The notes under the pieces: generated by a model
Seen by the model: the letters and a program-made list of their open reading frames with translations, nothing else
What the model was told of the DNA's origin: nothing
Databases searched by the model: none
Shown: positions 1 through 10,935 of the stretch, piece by piece
How positions within the stretch are numbered: position 1 is the first letter of the stretch
Layout: the number at the start of each line of letters is the position of its first letter
Origin: Siphonodentalium dalli
Taxonomy: Eukaryota; Mollusca; Scaphopoda; Gadilida; Siphonodentaliidae
Assembly: GCA_032622095.1 (NCBI GenBank)
Contig: CP136061.1
Coordinates: 97,897,345-97,961,344, forward strand
Direction: 5' to 3'
DNA length: 64,000 nt
Translations under genes and position numbers: made by a program

Positions 1-367
1 AAGTTCTGGTGTGCCATAACAGTGCAACCCCGCCACTCGGTCTCCCTCTTTTATTGGGGATCCTTTGGCGGGAATCACAAACTGCATGGTATTCATAATA
101 CTTGTCGAGCGAACCAAGAAAATTTGTATCACATTGATAAAGCCAGTGTTCACTTAGACCTATTATGTCATGTATACCACTTTTGAGCAACTGACTCAAG
201 TAATAACCGGACGACATGACGCCTGTAGCATTCCATGTAATCATATTAAGATTAGCGGTTTCCATTTTACAGTTACAATTGATTGGTGACAAGTAAACGT
301 CCTGATTTCGTTTACCGCTAAAGCACAAAAATGCGGTGAATGCTAACAGTGCAAAAATTTTACACAT
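1..367 (-). CDS. LINE ORF2, N-terminal part (AP-like endonuclease), cut by window edge
   Basis: This is the beginning of the second ORF of a non-LTR retrotransposon, running off the left edge. From about position 245 downward the minus strand encodes NMITWNATG, then IIGLSEHW and RPSGGVALLW. These are the opening blocks of the exonuclease-endonuclease-phosphatase (APE-type) endonuclease that nicks target DNA: N-terminal Asn, catalytic Glu in the LSEHW block, and the SGGVA strand. I chose the ATG at 365-367; a second in-frame ATG lies at 263-265, much closer to the domain. The stretch between them encodes a hydrophobic leader-like segment and may be non-essential or not translated. The frame is the same as ORF1 and is open back to the ORF1 stop (TAA, 413-415), so ORF2 could be reached by reinitiation or readthrough. 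The reverse transcriptase would lie outside the window. The family is certain; the clade (CR1/L2-like is my guess) is not. Confidence 0.82.
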   Translation of the reverse strand, partial: MCKIFALLAFTAFLCFSGKRNQDVYLSPINCNCKMETANLNMITWNATGVMSSGYYLSQLLKSGIHDIIGLSEHWLYQCDTNFLGSLDKYYEYHAVCDSRQRIPNKRGRPSGGVALLWHTRT

Positions 368-412
368 ACTGAGGCAGATAACATGTTTCACACAAATAAA
401 CAATAATATGCT

Positions 413-1993
413 TTACTCGTAGGATTTATGAACCCACATCCTGCAGGTGGCACCCCTTGGCCAGAATTGGTGCCCGAGAACATAGTCGAGATCATCATCA
501 CATATGTTTATGCGAGCACAGTTGCCCCTCAGCATTCGCAAAACCGTAAATCGAGCTTCTTTATAAATAAGGTGCTTCTTAATATCATGGATGGTAACTG
601 AGTCAGCAAATCCTCCAAGGTACACTTGCGAAGTTTTAATCGGCCTGTCATGCTTATAATGGAAGAAATAGTCGTCCTGTGAATCAACTGCTGATCGAGT
701 AGGTGTCTGATGGGTGTGCTTGTCTTCGTGTAACGGGACTTCTGAATGATAGCTCACGTCATTTGGTTTACTGGAATGTCTGGAATGCGAACTTCTGTCA
801 GAATGAGCATCGCTCTCGTCCGGATAACAATCATCTGTAACGCATTTCATCAATTCATTTAATGTTTCTGCGATATTTCGCTGTGTATTGGATACATCTG
901 CCATGGATTGACCCACACACTCTACGAATTGTTGAAGATTGTTTGTCACTTGTGTTGTAAAGTTGCGGAATTCATCCTTCATAGCATTTACATTGTGTTT
1001 GATCGTTTCATTTATCATTTTATCACTCGAATTTGTTGGCTGAATGTGTTTTTTGTTAACAATGTCTCTAAATGTTGCTAGTTGTCCTTCGAAACTCTTT
1101 TGCTTTTTGTCAAACTCGTCGAGACCTTGCACTACACCACACATATCACGTTTAACGTCTGCTATCTCACTTTTAAGTTGCTTCGCGCCCGAATATTTGT
1201 CATCTTGTATACGTTCCACTGTCATTATTTCTTGATTCAATTTTTCATCCAAACTTTTTATTTTCTTGTCCATAAGAGAGAAATTCGTTTTTAGCTGCTC
1301 AACGTCTTTAATTATACCGAGTTTTTCTTCAATTTTGTCCAGCCGTGCTTCTAAATGCTTCACTGATGTGTCAATATTTGGAATCCGTTCATTAAAGTCT
1401 TTGTGAAATGATTCGTTTTCAGTTTTTATCAGAGAAATGTCTCGTAGTATTTTAACGATTGAGTTATTTATATTTACAGTTGAATCCTCATCATCATTGA
1501 TCATACCAGAAACAGATGGTCGACTGATGCTTTTATTATGTTTTCCACTTTTACTAATAATTTCACCAAGAGTATCTGTATCCTTGTCGACCATGAATTT
1601 CATTAACCTGTAAATGTCAACAGCCATCCTCATATTCCTACTGTTTTTATCAATTGCATGGTCTCCTGATAGATTTCGAACAACACGCTGCTTCATTGAC
1701 GCAGATGACTCATATGGAAAGACATCATCAGATTTCACATGCATGAATACATTTTCGCGCAATGTTTCTAGAAGTTTATCCTGATTTCCGACAAAGTCTA
1801 TGATAGTCCCAGTAAAAATATCTTGTGTTGTCGAATTGATGAATTTTATAACGGAATGAAGGTTGTTTATGGTTCTGTTGTTGTCCTCTGGCTTACGTGT
1901 ATATTGCTGAGATTCTATGCTGTCATACCATGTAGAAAGGCATTCGTCCAGTGGTCGCTGGTCATTAACACTCATAGTACTGTTATCTCCCAT
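413..1993 (-). CDS. LINE ORF1 protein (coiled coil plus RRM-like C-terminus)
   Basis: The 526-residue protein is intact. Its middle (about residues 180-380) is rich in charged heptad-like stretches (for example LEARLDKIEEKLG) and is predicted by eye to be a coiled coil. A Ser/His-rich linker follows near residues 395-440. The last 70 residues start with SQVYLGGFADSVTIHDI and end with GHQFWPRGATCRMWVHK. This pattern (VYxGG near the start, FWPxG near the end) is typical of the RRM-like domain closing ORF1 proteins of many invertebrate LINEs. Such proteins coat the element RNA as trimers and act as nucleic-acid chaperones. The start is the first ATG of the frame; the gene lies directly upstream of the endonuclease ORF on the same strand and in the same frame. 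No internal stop or frameshift, so this copy may be young. No host function is implied. Confidence 0.8.
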   Translation of the reverse strand: MGDNSTMSVNDQRPLDECLSTWYDSIESQQYTRKPEDNNRTINNLHSVIKFINSTTQDIFTGTIIDFVGNQDKLLETLRENVFMHVKSDDVFPYESSASMKQRVVRNLSGDHAIDKNSRNMRMAVDIYRLMKFMVDKDTDTLGEIISKSGKHNKSISRPSVSGMINDDEDSTVNINNSIVKILRDISLIKTENESFHKDFNERIPNIDTSVKHLEARLDKIEEKLGIIKDVEQLKTNFSLMDKKIKSLDEKLNQEIMTVERIQDDKYSGAKQLKSEIADVKRDMCGVVQGLDEFDKKQKSFEGQLATFRDIVNKKHIQPTNSSDKMINETIKHNVNAMKDEFRNFTTQVTNNLQQFVECVGQSMADVSNTQRNIAETLNELMKCVTDDCYPDESDAHSDRSSHSRHSSKPNDVSYHSEVPLHEDKHTHQTPTRSAVDSQDDYFFHYKHDRPIKTSQVYLGGFADSVTIHDIKKHLIYKEARFTVLRMLRGNCARINICDDDLDYVLGHQFWPRGATCRMWVHKSYE

Positions 1994-2625
1994 TGTCAGT
2001 TATTTAATCGATTAACAGCGTGATAAAGCGACAACTAATTATCTCGTAGGGGAATTCCCTGGTGTCCAGTGACAAGTCTGGTACTCGTGGTACTCATGCG
2101 TGAAATTTTCACACGGCGAGAGGTCCAATACTGTGGACGTACATGGTGAGTACAGTTCACGGGTAGACAGGAGTAGGGTCGGGAAACATGGCGACTGTAT
2201 CAAAAATCAATTTATGACATCGAATACTTGGACAGAACAAATGTTTTTTTACCACCTTTCGAGAATCCAACGCCGATCATTCCAAATTCCATCACAATAT
2301 GAAACACGAGAAACATCACAATAAGGCTCCGTTCATCATATAACTATAACACTGCCCATTTTGAGAAATAAAACGATAATTTGCGGAGCACAAAATAATC
2401 TGACTTTTGTTTACACCGGAAGTTATTGAAGTTATCTCAAACATGTGAGTCAGGTTTCCTCTTCTGAAGAGATGAAAGAACAAGACTTTTGGAGTTGAGT
2501 TCACATTTATTTAAGGACATTCAGAATCACTGTGGAAATACTTACATCTATGCTCTAATTGATTGACCGTCCTTAACGAGGTTGACCACCGGTATCCCCA
2601 CAGTACTCGACTATGTTCGTGTTAT
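1994..2625. other. 5' region of the LINE and adjoining non-coding DNA
   Basis: Upstream of ORF1 on the minus strand; it should hold the LINE 5' untranslated region and internal promoter, but I cannot see where the element ends. Short ORFs here have no recognisable content. Confidence 0.4.
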
Positions 2626-3215
2626 CCAGGGACGTGGCTAGAGGGTCTCCGTTCGGGGGGGGGGGGGTGTCCATCTTGATAATTCCAACTGCACCCCCCC
2701 CCCCATTGAATCAAACCAGAGACAAGATTTTGCATAATTCCATTTACACCCCGCCCCTTTGAATCAAACCAAAACACCCCTTAAATCAGACCAAACGTTT
2801 TGCATAATTTCATTCCCTCCTTGCGCCTAAGTGTTCACATGCCTAATAGCCTATTTATAAACCATGGTTCTATCTATCCGGTATGATAATATTCATATAT
2901 TTTGAACCTGAAAATTGCACAAATCCTAACATATATAGTGGTCTAAATCCAGACAAATGCACACGACTACGGGCAATAGACCAGGACACGGGGAGGGACC
3001 AGGACATTTCAGTCCAAACTTTTTACCAAAAGAAGGAAAATATGCAAATATTGGTCCAAAAACAATAAATTCCCCCCAATAAATTGTTTGAAAATCAAAC
3101 TACAAGAACATTTTCAACCTATTGTTGATGTGAAATTTCCAACTAATGTTGTGTCAGGTATGAAATTTCCAATTGTTGAAAATTTTGACCAAAGTTGGCA
3201 CGTCTCTGATGTTAT
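2626..3215. repeat. Interspersed repeat R1, copy 1 (hAT-like end)
   Basis: Starts near CAGGGACGTGGCTAGAGG, an end typical of hAT-type elements, followed by G and C homopolymer runs and three short direct repeats around 'ttgaatcaaacca'. Its right half (about 2,995-3,215) is homologous, in inverse orientation, to 10,955-11,160, and also matches 25,740-25,910. Shared words include 'ggacatttcagtcc' (inverted as ggactgaaatggct), 'caaactac' and 'gaccaaagttgg'. The right end is not clear. Confidence 0.5.
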
Positions 3216-3264
3216 CGATCACATCGCGTTCGCTGACAGACCATAGCATCCATGTGATTTTCAT

Positions 3265-3960
3265 ATGAACTTTATTAGTCGAGTTTTTTTCAAAAACTCG
3301 ACTTATGGTTTGGCGAGTTCGGCGGGCGGGCGGGCGTCCGGACGTTCGGACACCGTAAACGCGATAATTCAAACAAACGTCAACCGATTTCATTCATATT
3401 GGGTATATGGGTATGTTGCAACAATATCTCAAACGAGTTCGAAAACCAGGTTTGTCCAATCTTTTATACGAGAGTTATGGGTTTGTTTAATTTGTAGCGA
3501 TTTTGATAATTCGCCACCGTTAGCGCGATAACTCAATCAAACTTTGACCCATGTCAACGATATTTGGTATATTAGTCTATAGGATCACATCTAGATGGGA
3601 GCTATGAAATTTGAACCGATTTCGATGAAAATATGGACGCCGGCAGTCATCTTGGATTTTATTCTTTGCATCACTAACTCCTTTAGCACATCCAACAGAG
3701 ATTACATCTAGGTGACCTCTAGATGGGTGCTTAGCATATTTTTTCTGAATTCTGTTTAAAAACAGCGGTTATCTTGTATTTTACTCTTTGTATATCTCAC
3801 ATGTCACATTTCTCATCTAATCGTCACCAAACTTCATACGGATCTTCGGGATGACCTCTAAAAGGGAGCCTCAATTATTTACAGAAATTCGTAAAAGACA
3901 TGGCCGTCAATATTTCTTGTTTGACAGATCCACTCTTCCGATGCGCACTCCTTATTATTG
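3265..3960. repeat. Interspersed repeat with short foldback head
   Basis: Begins with a short perfect foldback (3,279-3,301: gtcgagttttt / aaaaactcgac) followed by a GC-rich tract with cgggcgggcgggcg. The downstream part repeats phrases such as 'ccgatttcgatgaaa' and 'cacatctagatggg'/'gacctctagatggg', giving loosely periodic blocks of 130-150 bp. The style matches high-copy marine invertebrate repeats, but copy number cannot be judged here. Confidence 0.4.
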
Positions 3961-5645
3961 TTTTTATTCGGCATTGTAACCGCGCCAGCGAATTTTTTTA
4001 TTTATAGCATGACGTGATGTTGCATTGCCGATATAATCGCAAATGGCGATCAGTGACCAACTGCACATGTTGAATAAACCGTAAACAATTTATTAGCTGA
4101 AATATTGTTTTTAGTTTTGTTAACTTGAAAATAAAGATAGTGAAGTGAAATTTTGGTGACTGAAAATGGTGCCGGACGTCAAACACTCACGTGTTTCAAA
4201 ATTACTGGATTGAACTTGCAGTTTTTTTTTTGCGGGAGCAAATAAAATTAACGCTGTGACAATTTACTTGGTTTATTGCAGTTTAAAAATATTACGGTGG
4301 TGAGATTACCGGCGGATACCACATGTCAACCGCTAGCATTATCGGTGATACCACTCGACAGCTGTTGACTGGCGCAATCACCGTCATTATATACCAACAT
4401 AAACCTCATTTAAGTTGTAGATTAATTATAGCATACATGTAACTGTGTATGCATCACTAGGAATATGCACACACAACACCGACACTATTCGCACACAATA
4501 TGTCTTTGGGTGTACAATCGTAAAATAATAAGAGGGTTGTATTTACGTCAATATGACTTCCAGTCGAAAGCTACGTAATACCGCCACAACGTTAATAACT
4601 GACCTAGGTTGTATGTTGTCAGTGTCCATACATCTTTGAAAACAGTATGTAGTCATTGAGTCAATTACAGATTCATGTTCGCAATATGTAATTGGTCGTC
4701 GTGAAAAACGAGACGCTTGCTAAACACGCTGAGCTATGACCCGATAACAGCATAATTTAGTACGCAGTCTCGTAATCCCCTTTCTGCGAGTAGCATGCGC
4801 GATTGCCTACAAAACGGACTCGTGGTCCTCAATTCTGCAACAAGGTTTTTGGATCGTCCGAAAAAAATTACGACAACAAATAGCTATTCGTAATAAGTAT
4901 CTGTTGAACTTGTCGTTCAAGCGGGGTTCAAGGGCGAAAGTTGTGTATTACAGAATACACGTTACATCCGTGAGATCAGAAGGAATACAATGAGTACCCG
5001 TACACATGAAACTTATATATCACTCCGTATAGTATAATAGAATAGAGAGATGTCGCTTGTATGTTACGGCGTGTAATGACTGTGTAGGCATTAAACCGCC
5101 ATTTTAGGAAAACTTCCAATCATAAAAATTATCTATTTTGTTTGGAAGATAGCTCAGGGTTACAGTTATAATAGAAAATATACTATGGTGATTGATCCTT
5201 CGGATTTATAACCCGTTATAACTCAGCCAATTGCCACAACCCTTTTGACTTTAACTGCTATTACGTTATTCCTCTTGAAATGGCATATATTAATATACTG
5301 CCAAATTCTTGTTAAATTGTATGTAACAAGGTGTTCCCTAATTGCAGGCATTTGTTTGAGTTGTCTCGTATTAATTGTCGCCATCACATACTGCCATGTA
5401 CCTTACAAGCTACACGTCACAAGTTACAAGCGGAATCTCTCTAATAATCTCCGCGAGATGAGAGGAACCTAATTGCACAGTAGTTTTCATTGGGAACTGT
5501 ACAGATACTAAATCCAACAACGACCACTGGTCGTTTCGTTAACTTGTTATCTGAACACTTCCCATTAGTACATATGAATAACATATTTTGTATATATATA
5601 GCAATGGCTACAGGCATAATTATTGCTAAAATGAACCATAACAAT
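3961..5645. other. No gene seen
   Basis: AT-rich unique-looking DNA. Only short random ORFs; no splice-bounded exon that I would defend. Confidence 0.5.
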
Positions 5646-5750
5646 AAACTGACAGAGATTACATATGAAATATGTTTTATTCTGGAAATATATATAAACT
5701 GACTGAGAGATTACATGTGAAATATGTTTTATTCTGGAAATATATATTAT
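5646..5750. repeat. 52-bp direct tandem duplication
   Basis: Two adjacent copies of a roughly 52-bp unit (shared core 'gaaatatgttttattctgg') with a few differences. Confidence 0.75.
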
Positions 5751-6309
5751 TCATACTTAACTGTGTCATATTTATTGTATACACCCGCTGTATCGTACGG
5801 GTCACACTGATATGCCATCTTGCACTGAAGTTCGACTTGTCCAGAATATAACCGCCCCGATGATTCATGGAGCACATCATCCAATATATGAAACTACTTT
5901 TTGTTAATTTTACCAGACATAATGTAGTTGAAAATAATTATGAGTCCTTACATAATGTATAGGTGTGAGGTTTAGTTGGTCCAATATCCACTTTCAAAAA
6001 CGGCAGTTCCACAAGGTTTTACTGGGATTCTGATTTAATTTGCATTGGAAAAGCATGCAAAAACTAGTAAAAAAACACTTATGATAAAGAGCGTTCATTT
6101 ACCCCGTTGACATCAAATGTAACATAGCGTTCGAGAATTAAATCCTTTCAGTTTATTCTCAACAACCTTTGTTCTGTTCCTAACGGGACGCCGTGGTTTC
6201 GACTTGTTACCAAAGAAGTTATTTTAAATGATGTTTACATTATAGCGGGAGAGTAATCACAAAACCTTGTTTCGGACACTATCTCAAACAGCAATCAACA
6301 TCATGATTC
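5751..6309. other. No gene seen
   Basis: AT-rich intergenic DNA between the 52-bp duplication and the first TTAA-flanked MITE. Confidence 0.5.
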
Positions 6310-6461
6310 TTAACCCTTTACCCAACAAACCGGCCAAAAACGCCCAAATAAGCTTCAACGGCCTAAAATATCTTCGGTCTGTCTCACGAACACCATACAA
6401 ATGTGGATATCATTGGAACCGGTTCATTGACCACATTGTGATGGTTACAGTTATGCCCTGT

Positions 6462-6530
6462 GCCAATGCATTCTCTTATATATGCGAGTCGACCATAGGT
6501 CGCCTCCCATATATAAGAGAATGCATTGGC
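6462..6530 (+). repeat. 69-bp palindrome module H1
   Basis: Near-perfect inverted repeat with about 32-nt arms, starting GCCAATGCATTCTCTT and ending with its complement; the centre is an asymmetric tcgaccataggtcg. It can fold as one long hairpin. This copy has one arm mismatch (cctcccat). Confidence 0.9.
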
Positions 6531-6612
6531 CTAAAACAAAAACAAATTACCATTTTTTCTTACAACAATTTTATAATTTTTTCTTACACTTTTATCATTT
6601 GTAATATGTTAA

Positions 6613-6681
6613 GCCAATGTATTCTCTTATATATGCGAGGCGACCTATGGTCGACTCGCATATATAAGAGAATGCATTGGC
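6613..6681 (-). repeat. 69-bp palindrome module H2
   Basis: Same module as H1 in opposite orientation, as judged from its asymmetric centre (gcgacctatggtcgac). Confidence 0.9.
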
Positions 6682-6711
6682 ACATGACCGTTCTGTTGGG
6701 TATAGGGTTAA

Positions 6712-7052
6712 GACAATTTACAAAATTCCAATCCAAAAACCATCCATAAGCAATACATCGAAAACGACCCCAAAGCTCATAAATGATTAGCTATACCACT
6801 TCGGATGAATGGAGCCAAACTGCGACGCCGACTAGAGTCCTCCGATACGCTCGCCCGACCACTGCCACAACATACACATAATGTAATATGTTTTTTTATT
6901 ATAAAGACTTTGTTCGGTTATAATTCATTATGCATTATTCTGTGAAACCAAACGGGACATATTCATTTGGGAAGTGGCTAGATCAAATAGAACGGATTGT
7001 ATCAAAACTCTTAATTAATACAATAAAAACAATTTATATTTAATTACGTATA
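6712..7052. other. No gene seen
   Basis: Short AT-rich spacer between two palindrome-carrying MITEs. Confidence 0.5.
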
Positions 7053-7103
7053 TATGACACGCCATATCAAATCCAGTCGTAAGTCGTGATTTTTTTACCC
7101 TGT

Positions 7104-7172
7104 GCCAATGCATTCTCTTATATATGCGAGTCGACCATAGGTCGCCTCGCATATATAAGAGAATGCATTGGC
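7104..7172 (+). repeat. 69-bp palindrome module H3
   Basis: Full-length copy within the left arm of the long-TIR MITE; preceded by ccctgt as in most copies. Confidence 0.9.
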
Positions 7173-7390
7173 CTAACAATTTTTTTTAATTTTAATAATT
7201 TTTGCTTGTATTCTTTAACAATTTTATAATTTCACCCATACAGAGCCCCAGATAAACATGAGCAGACGACACTCTTCTATATGCTTCTATATATGTGTGA
7301 GGCTCCCTGCAGGGTAATGGATTTTTTTTTATTTTATGTCCTAAAAATTGTAAGAAACATTTATTTAAAAAAATGATAAAAAATTGTTAG

Positions 7391-7459
7391 GCCAATGCAT
7401 TCTCTTATATATGCGAGGCGACCTATGGTCGACTCGCATATATAAGAGAATACATTGGC
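7391..7459 (-). repeat. 69-bp palindrome module H4
   Basis: Right-arm partner of H3, inverted; followed by acaggg. One change in the arm (tacattgg). Confidence 0.9.
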
Positions 7460-7510
7460 ACAGGGTAAAAACATCCCGACTTACGACTGGATTTGATGTG
7501 GCTGGTCACA

Positions 7511-8159
7511 TATGCGGGATGCTGCAGGTAGTGAGAGTAGCGTAACGAGTGGACTGAAGTCTGCCTTGCAGTTTGTACTACAGCATTGACGCTCTTTATA
7601 AAATACAAGAATCATACTTGTAATTAGTCCAATCACTATGTGCGTAGAAATGCAATTAATTGTTGTCGTGGCAAATAGCATGTGTTTGATTTCGGCGACA
7701 AAGGAATAATCTAGTCTAAAGATCCACCGTCCGACTGAAAATGTAAAATTTCACAAATTTGTAGGAAGGTATGCCGGGGTGGGTGGGTGGGTGGACCCGA
7801 CAGGCAAAAACGCATATTTGTCATCTGTAACAGTTTAAAACATCATAACTGCAAAAGCACCATATTTATGTCGCTGTGACCTCACATGGGCCTTAGCGGA
7901 GATGATATTAAGCTATGTTATGTTGCATATGGGATGTTGAAAACTTCCTTCCTGGCACCATTCGGAAAGAAGCTTGGAGACATGTAAAACTGAATAAACT
8001 TGTCCTGATGTAACTAAGACCTTCATGCCCAGCGCATTGTGTGCACGGACAAAGAGCGATCAACTTTCACAAACATTGATGTGAATACGTGTGGGATAGA
8101 CCATCTCAATGAGTGTCTTCACAATTGAGAAGGGTGGCTTTAGTCTTGGTTGGAAGTTA
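7511..8159. other. No gene seen
   Basis: Unique-looking DNA with a (GGGT)n-like run near 7,777-7,795. No credible exon. Confidence 0.5.
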
Positions 8160-8189
8160 TTAACCCTTTACCCAACAGAACGGCCCTGT

Positions 8190-8258
8190 GCCAATGCATT
8201 CTCTTATATATGCGAGTCGACCATAGGTCGCCTCGCATATATAAGAGAATGCATTGGC
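8190..8258 (+). repeat. 69-bp palindrome module H5
   Basis: Full-length copy, preceded by ccctgt. Confidence 0.9.
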
Positions 8259-8293
8259 TTAACACATTAAAAATTATAAAAAAAAATTTGTAG

Positions 8294-8362
8294 GCCAATG
8301 CATTCTCTTATATATGCGAGGCGACCTATGGTCGACTCGCATATATAAGAGAATGCATTGGC
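8294..8362 (-). repeat. 69-bp palindrome module H6
   Basis: Full-length inverted partner of H5, followed by acagggc. Confidence 0.9.
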
Positions 8363-8515
8363 ACAGGGCATAACTGTAACTATCACAATGTGGTCAAGGA
8401 GCCGGTTCCAATGATATCCATATTTGTATGGTTCTATTGAGACAGACCGAAGATATTTTAGGCTGTTGAATCTTTATTTGGCCGGTTTTGGCCGGTTTGT
8501 TGGGTAAAGGGTTAA

Positions 8516-9161
8516 TTCTATTCGCGAGCGCACAACGTGACTGATTAGAGTTAATAACTCCCAATCAAGACTAACGTCACCCTTCTTAATTATGAAGGCA
8601 CGAGTGAGATGGTCCATCCAATATAGATATATTATTTGAATGTCCATCAACTCAGATGATATGTTACTATCATACCACCTAAAGTATCCAAGTCTGACAC
8701 AGACTGTTTGTCTTTCAGTATAATATAAGTTGTTCCAGTAGACTAACACAAGTGATATGGAATAATGCTAGATAATGGGCTGGTGGACAGACTAATCAGG
8801 AAATAGTTAGAAATTAGGAAATGTGTGTATCCTGTACAATGACCTAGGCTTGCAGATATCAGCCATTTATCAAATAATATTTCCAATTGAAGCCTGGTAG
8901 ATATACTCTCTATGTTTTTATTTGTAAAATATGTCAATTCCAGTGGAATTGGAACTTAACAACTGATATGATGTGTCATGAATATGTGTACAAAATGTCA
9001 ACAGTGACTCGAAAATCAAGAAACTTCACGTTCAAATAGCCAAAACATATGTAATAGCTTGTAGGAGGAAAATGATATATCACTGGATATGCAGGAGATA
9101 TGCTGGGATGTGTATAATTGTTTTTTGTAAAATTGGATGAATATACCTTATACTATTATAA
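8516..9161. other. No gene seen
   Basis: AT-rich DNA without repeats or exons that I can support. Confidence 0.5.
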
Positions 9162-9302
9162 GTTACGGGACGCTTAGTGGTCGGATATGGTGTCATGTGA
9201 GGCGAAGTGAGATCAATATTAGGCGAGGCCGTCGGCCGAGCGTAATATTGATCTCGCTGAACCACACATGGCACCATATCCGACCACTAAGCGTCCCGTA
9301 AC
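9162..9302. repeat. 141-bp near-perfect palindrome (foldback)
   Basis: Outer arms of over 35 nt (GTTACGGGACGCTTAGTGG and complement), imperfect inner arms around gagatcaatatt, and a GC-rich centre (gaggccgtcggccgag). Sequence unrelated to the 69-bp module. Probably a foldback MITE whose terminal repeats make up the whole element. Confidence 0.85.
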
Positions 9303-9478
9303 GTATTTATTATGTCAGTGGATAAAATCCAGCATATCCCTTTAATTAATCGTCGCTGTAATTTATTGTAATTTGGTAAGATAAATGTGTCGTCTATGGC
9401 CATTAACTTATGTAACGTAACAGTGACGCGTCATCATGGGCGTTGAACGTCAACGCATTTAGTCAATGGCTAATAGCG

Positions 9479-9560
9479 AGTTTGCGATTTCAAACCGGTA
9501 CGGGTACCGTACGCGTACGGGTAGCTACCCGTACCGGTACACGTTTTGAAATCGCAAACT
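9479..9560. repeat. 82-bp palindrome
   Basis: Arms start AGTTTGCGATTTCAAA and its complement; the centre is built of smaller self-complementary words (ccggtacgggtacc, tacgcgta, gggtagctaccc), so alternative cruciforms are possible. A related phrase (cccgtacacgttcccgtcgaacgggt...gcaaactcg) is seen at 11,650-11,690. Confidence 0.8.
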
Positions 9561-10935
9561 GTTTTACCGGTAGAATTCATCACATCGACTGGTAATGTAT
9601 GGTGAACCAACTGCAACAAAAAAGATATTATGATATAGATTGTTATTCGCGTTATTGGCCGATGTTATACTTAGCGTTATGGGTTGTTGGAAATATGTAT
9701 TTAGATTAGATGAGCCCCATGATAATCAGTTACTTTCATCAAGGACGAGCTAGGTGGCAGTTGGAAGAGGACGTTGCCTTTCTTTCACTCATATTGGTAA
9801 CATTTTCAACAATTGGATTCTACAAGTCATAGACCGATCGAGTGTTGACATTAAATCGGTTGGAATTTTTAAACTTAGAAAATAGATTATGATAGCTCAA
9901 ATATACAATTACGTTATATATAGTTAAAATGTCCAACCAATATTCGGTGTAAAATGAATTGTTTTAGACCAAGGGTCTAATATTGTCCTACATGTACTTC
10001 CAGTTCGATATAATACCGCATTTGCCCCTTATTTTAGTTGGGGAATATTTAGTCATATTAAAGATGCATAATCCGAATTAACGCTCCCAAGTTACTATTT
10101 TTTTTGGCTTCGGGGGTAAATTTTTTTATTTTATTCGAATCGAGGAACCCACCATCAAAGCGCAGAGTGATCAGATATCGATTTTTGAAGTTTGTTATTT
10201 CTTGAATTGTGTAATTATTTGTGGCCCAGAAAAGAGTCATCAAACCGACGGTCTCGGACAAAATTGCGGATGAAGATGCTTAACTCTAAAATCAAGTGGT
10301 AATGCGGCCAAAATTTTATACTATAGTTGACAGCAGTTAGCATTATTTTGTTGTAATTAATCGATTCTGATAACAAAAGTGTATTTTGAAGAAATGTTCT
10401 TGTTGTAACTTTATGATATGGGGACCGTCTGATCGGTTTGAGTAGCTTTAAGTAAACCGTTGTTTGGAATCTTTCAACAGATCGAAGGGTCGGCCCGTCG
10501 GGGCAAGGGAATATTTATCCCAATAATTGGGATTGTTGTCCGGATCTAAACCAGGAGGTTGGTTGAAATGTTTAACTTGGTAACAAAAAAGGTGTCAAAA
10601 TGTAGTCTGTTTATTATACGGATTGAATAAAGAGCGTTTGCTTCACGTCTGTGCGAAACACAGAAAACAGCTGAAACTCGCTCTGCTTATGCTTAGATTT
10701 TGTGGAGTAGATATAGGTATTTCGTGTATTTGGCGACCTATATTATCCCCACTACAGTATACACAAGTATTGTGGTTCAAATGCGCCATGTCCGTTCAGA
10801 TAGTAAATATATATTAAAATGAGAAATCAGTCCCCACCTACATACGATAAGGTAACTAAACGGTAATTGTATTCAAATGTGCAATGCATAGATACATCCA
10901 CGATATATTTCTGTCCTTGTACAATGGGTTGAGAC
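9561..10935. other. No gene seen
   Basis: AT-rich DNA; ORFs at 10,058-10,261 and 10,623-10,817 have no recognisable content. Confidence 0.5.

Larger units (their letters stand above)
6314..6707 (+). mobile_element. piggyBac-like MITE with two palindrome modules, copy 1
   Basis: Flanked by TTAA on both sides (6,310-6,313 and 6,708-6,711). The ends are inverted: CCCTTTACCCAAC on the left and the complement of TTGGGTATAGGG on the right. TTAA target duplication plus CCC-starting ends is the signature of piggyBac-type elements. It has no transposase, so it would depend on one elsewhere. The interior holds two 69-bp palindrome modules (6,462-6,530 and 6,613-6,681). The block next to the left end (ggaaccggttca, tggttacagttatgccctg) recurs inverted in the copy at 8,164-8,511. 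A 160-codon ORF across it is accidental. Confidence 0.7.
7053..7510. mobile_element. Long-TIR MITE (TGTGACCCGCC family), copy 1
   Basis: Ends are inverted repeats reading gccatatcaaatccagtcg and its complement, continuing inward through the 69-bp palindrome modules H3 and H4, so each arm is over 110 bp. TA dinucleotides flank both ends, consistent with a Tc1/mariner-like TA target, though other TA-rich explanations exist. The middle carries gagccccagataaacatgag and a ctgcagg box that recur inverted in the copy at 24,272-24,726. No coding capacity. Confidence 0.75.
8164..8511 (-). mobile_element. piggyBac-like MITE with two palindrome modules, copy 2
   Basis: Flanked by TTAA (8,160-8,163 and 8,512-8,515) with inverted ends CCCTTTACCCAAC and its complement. 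It is inverted relative to the copy at 6,314-6,707: its right-hand block (tgtggtcaaggagccggtt) corresponds to that copy's left-hand block. Modules H5 and H6 lie only 35 bp apart here versus 82 bp in copy 1, so the spacer has shrunk or grown. Confidence 0.75.

Noticed and set aside
6267-6749. 160-codon plus-strand ORF
   Set aside because: It reads through the inverted ends and palindromes of a MITE; no protein features.
6462-8362. Regularly recurring palindromes resembling a CRISPR array
   Set aside because: The units are long, paired in inverted orientation, and lie in TTAA-flanked elements in eukaryotic DNA; there are no equal-size spacers or cas genes.
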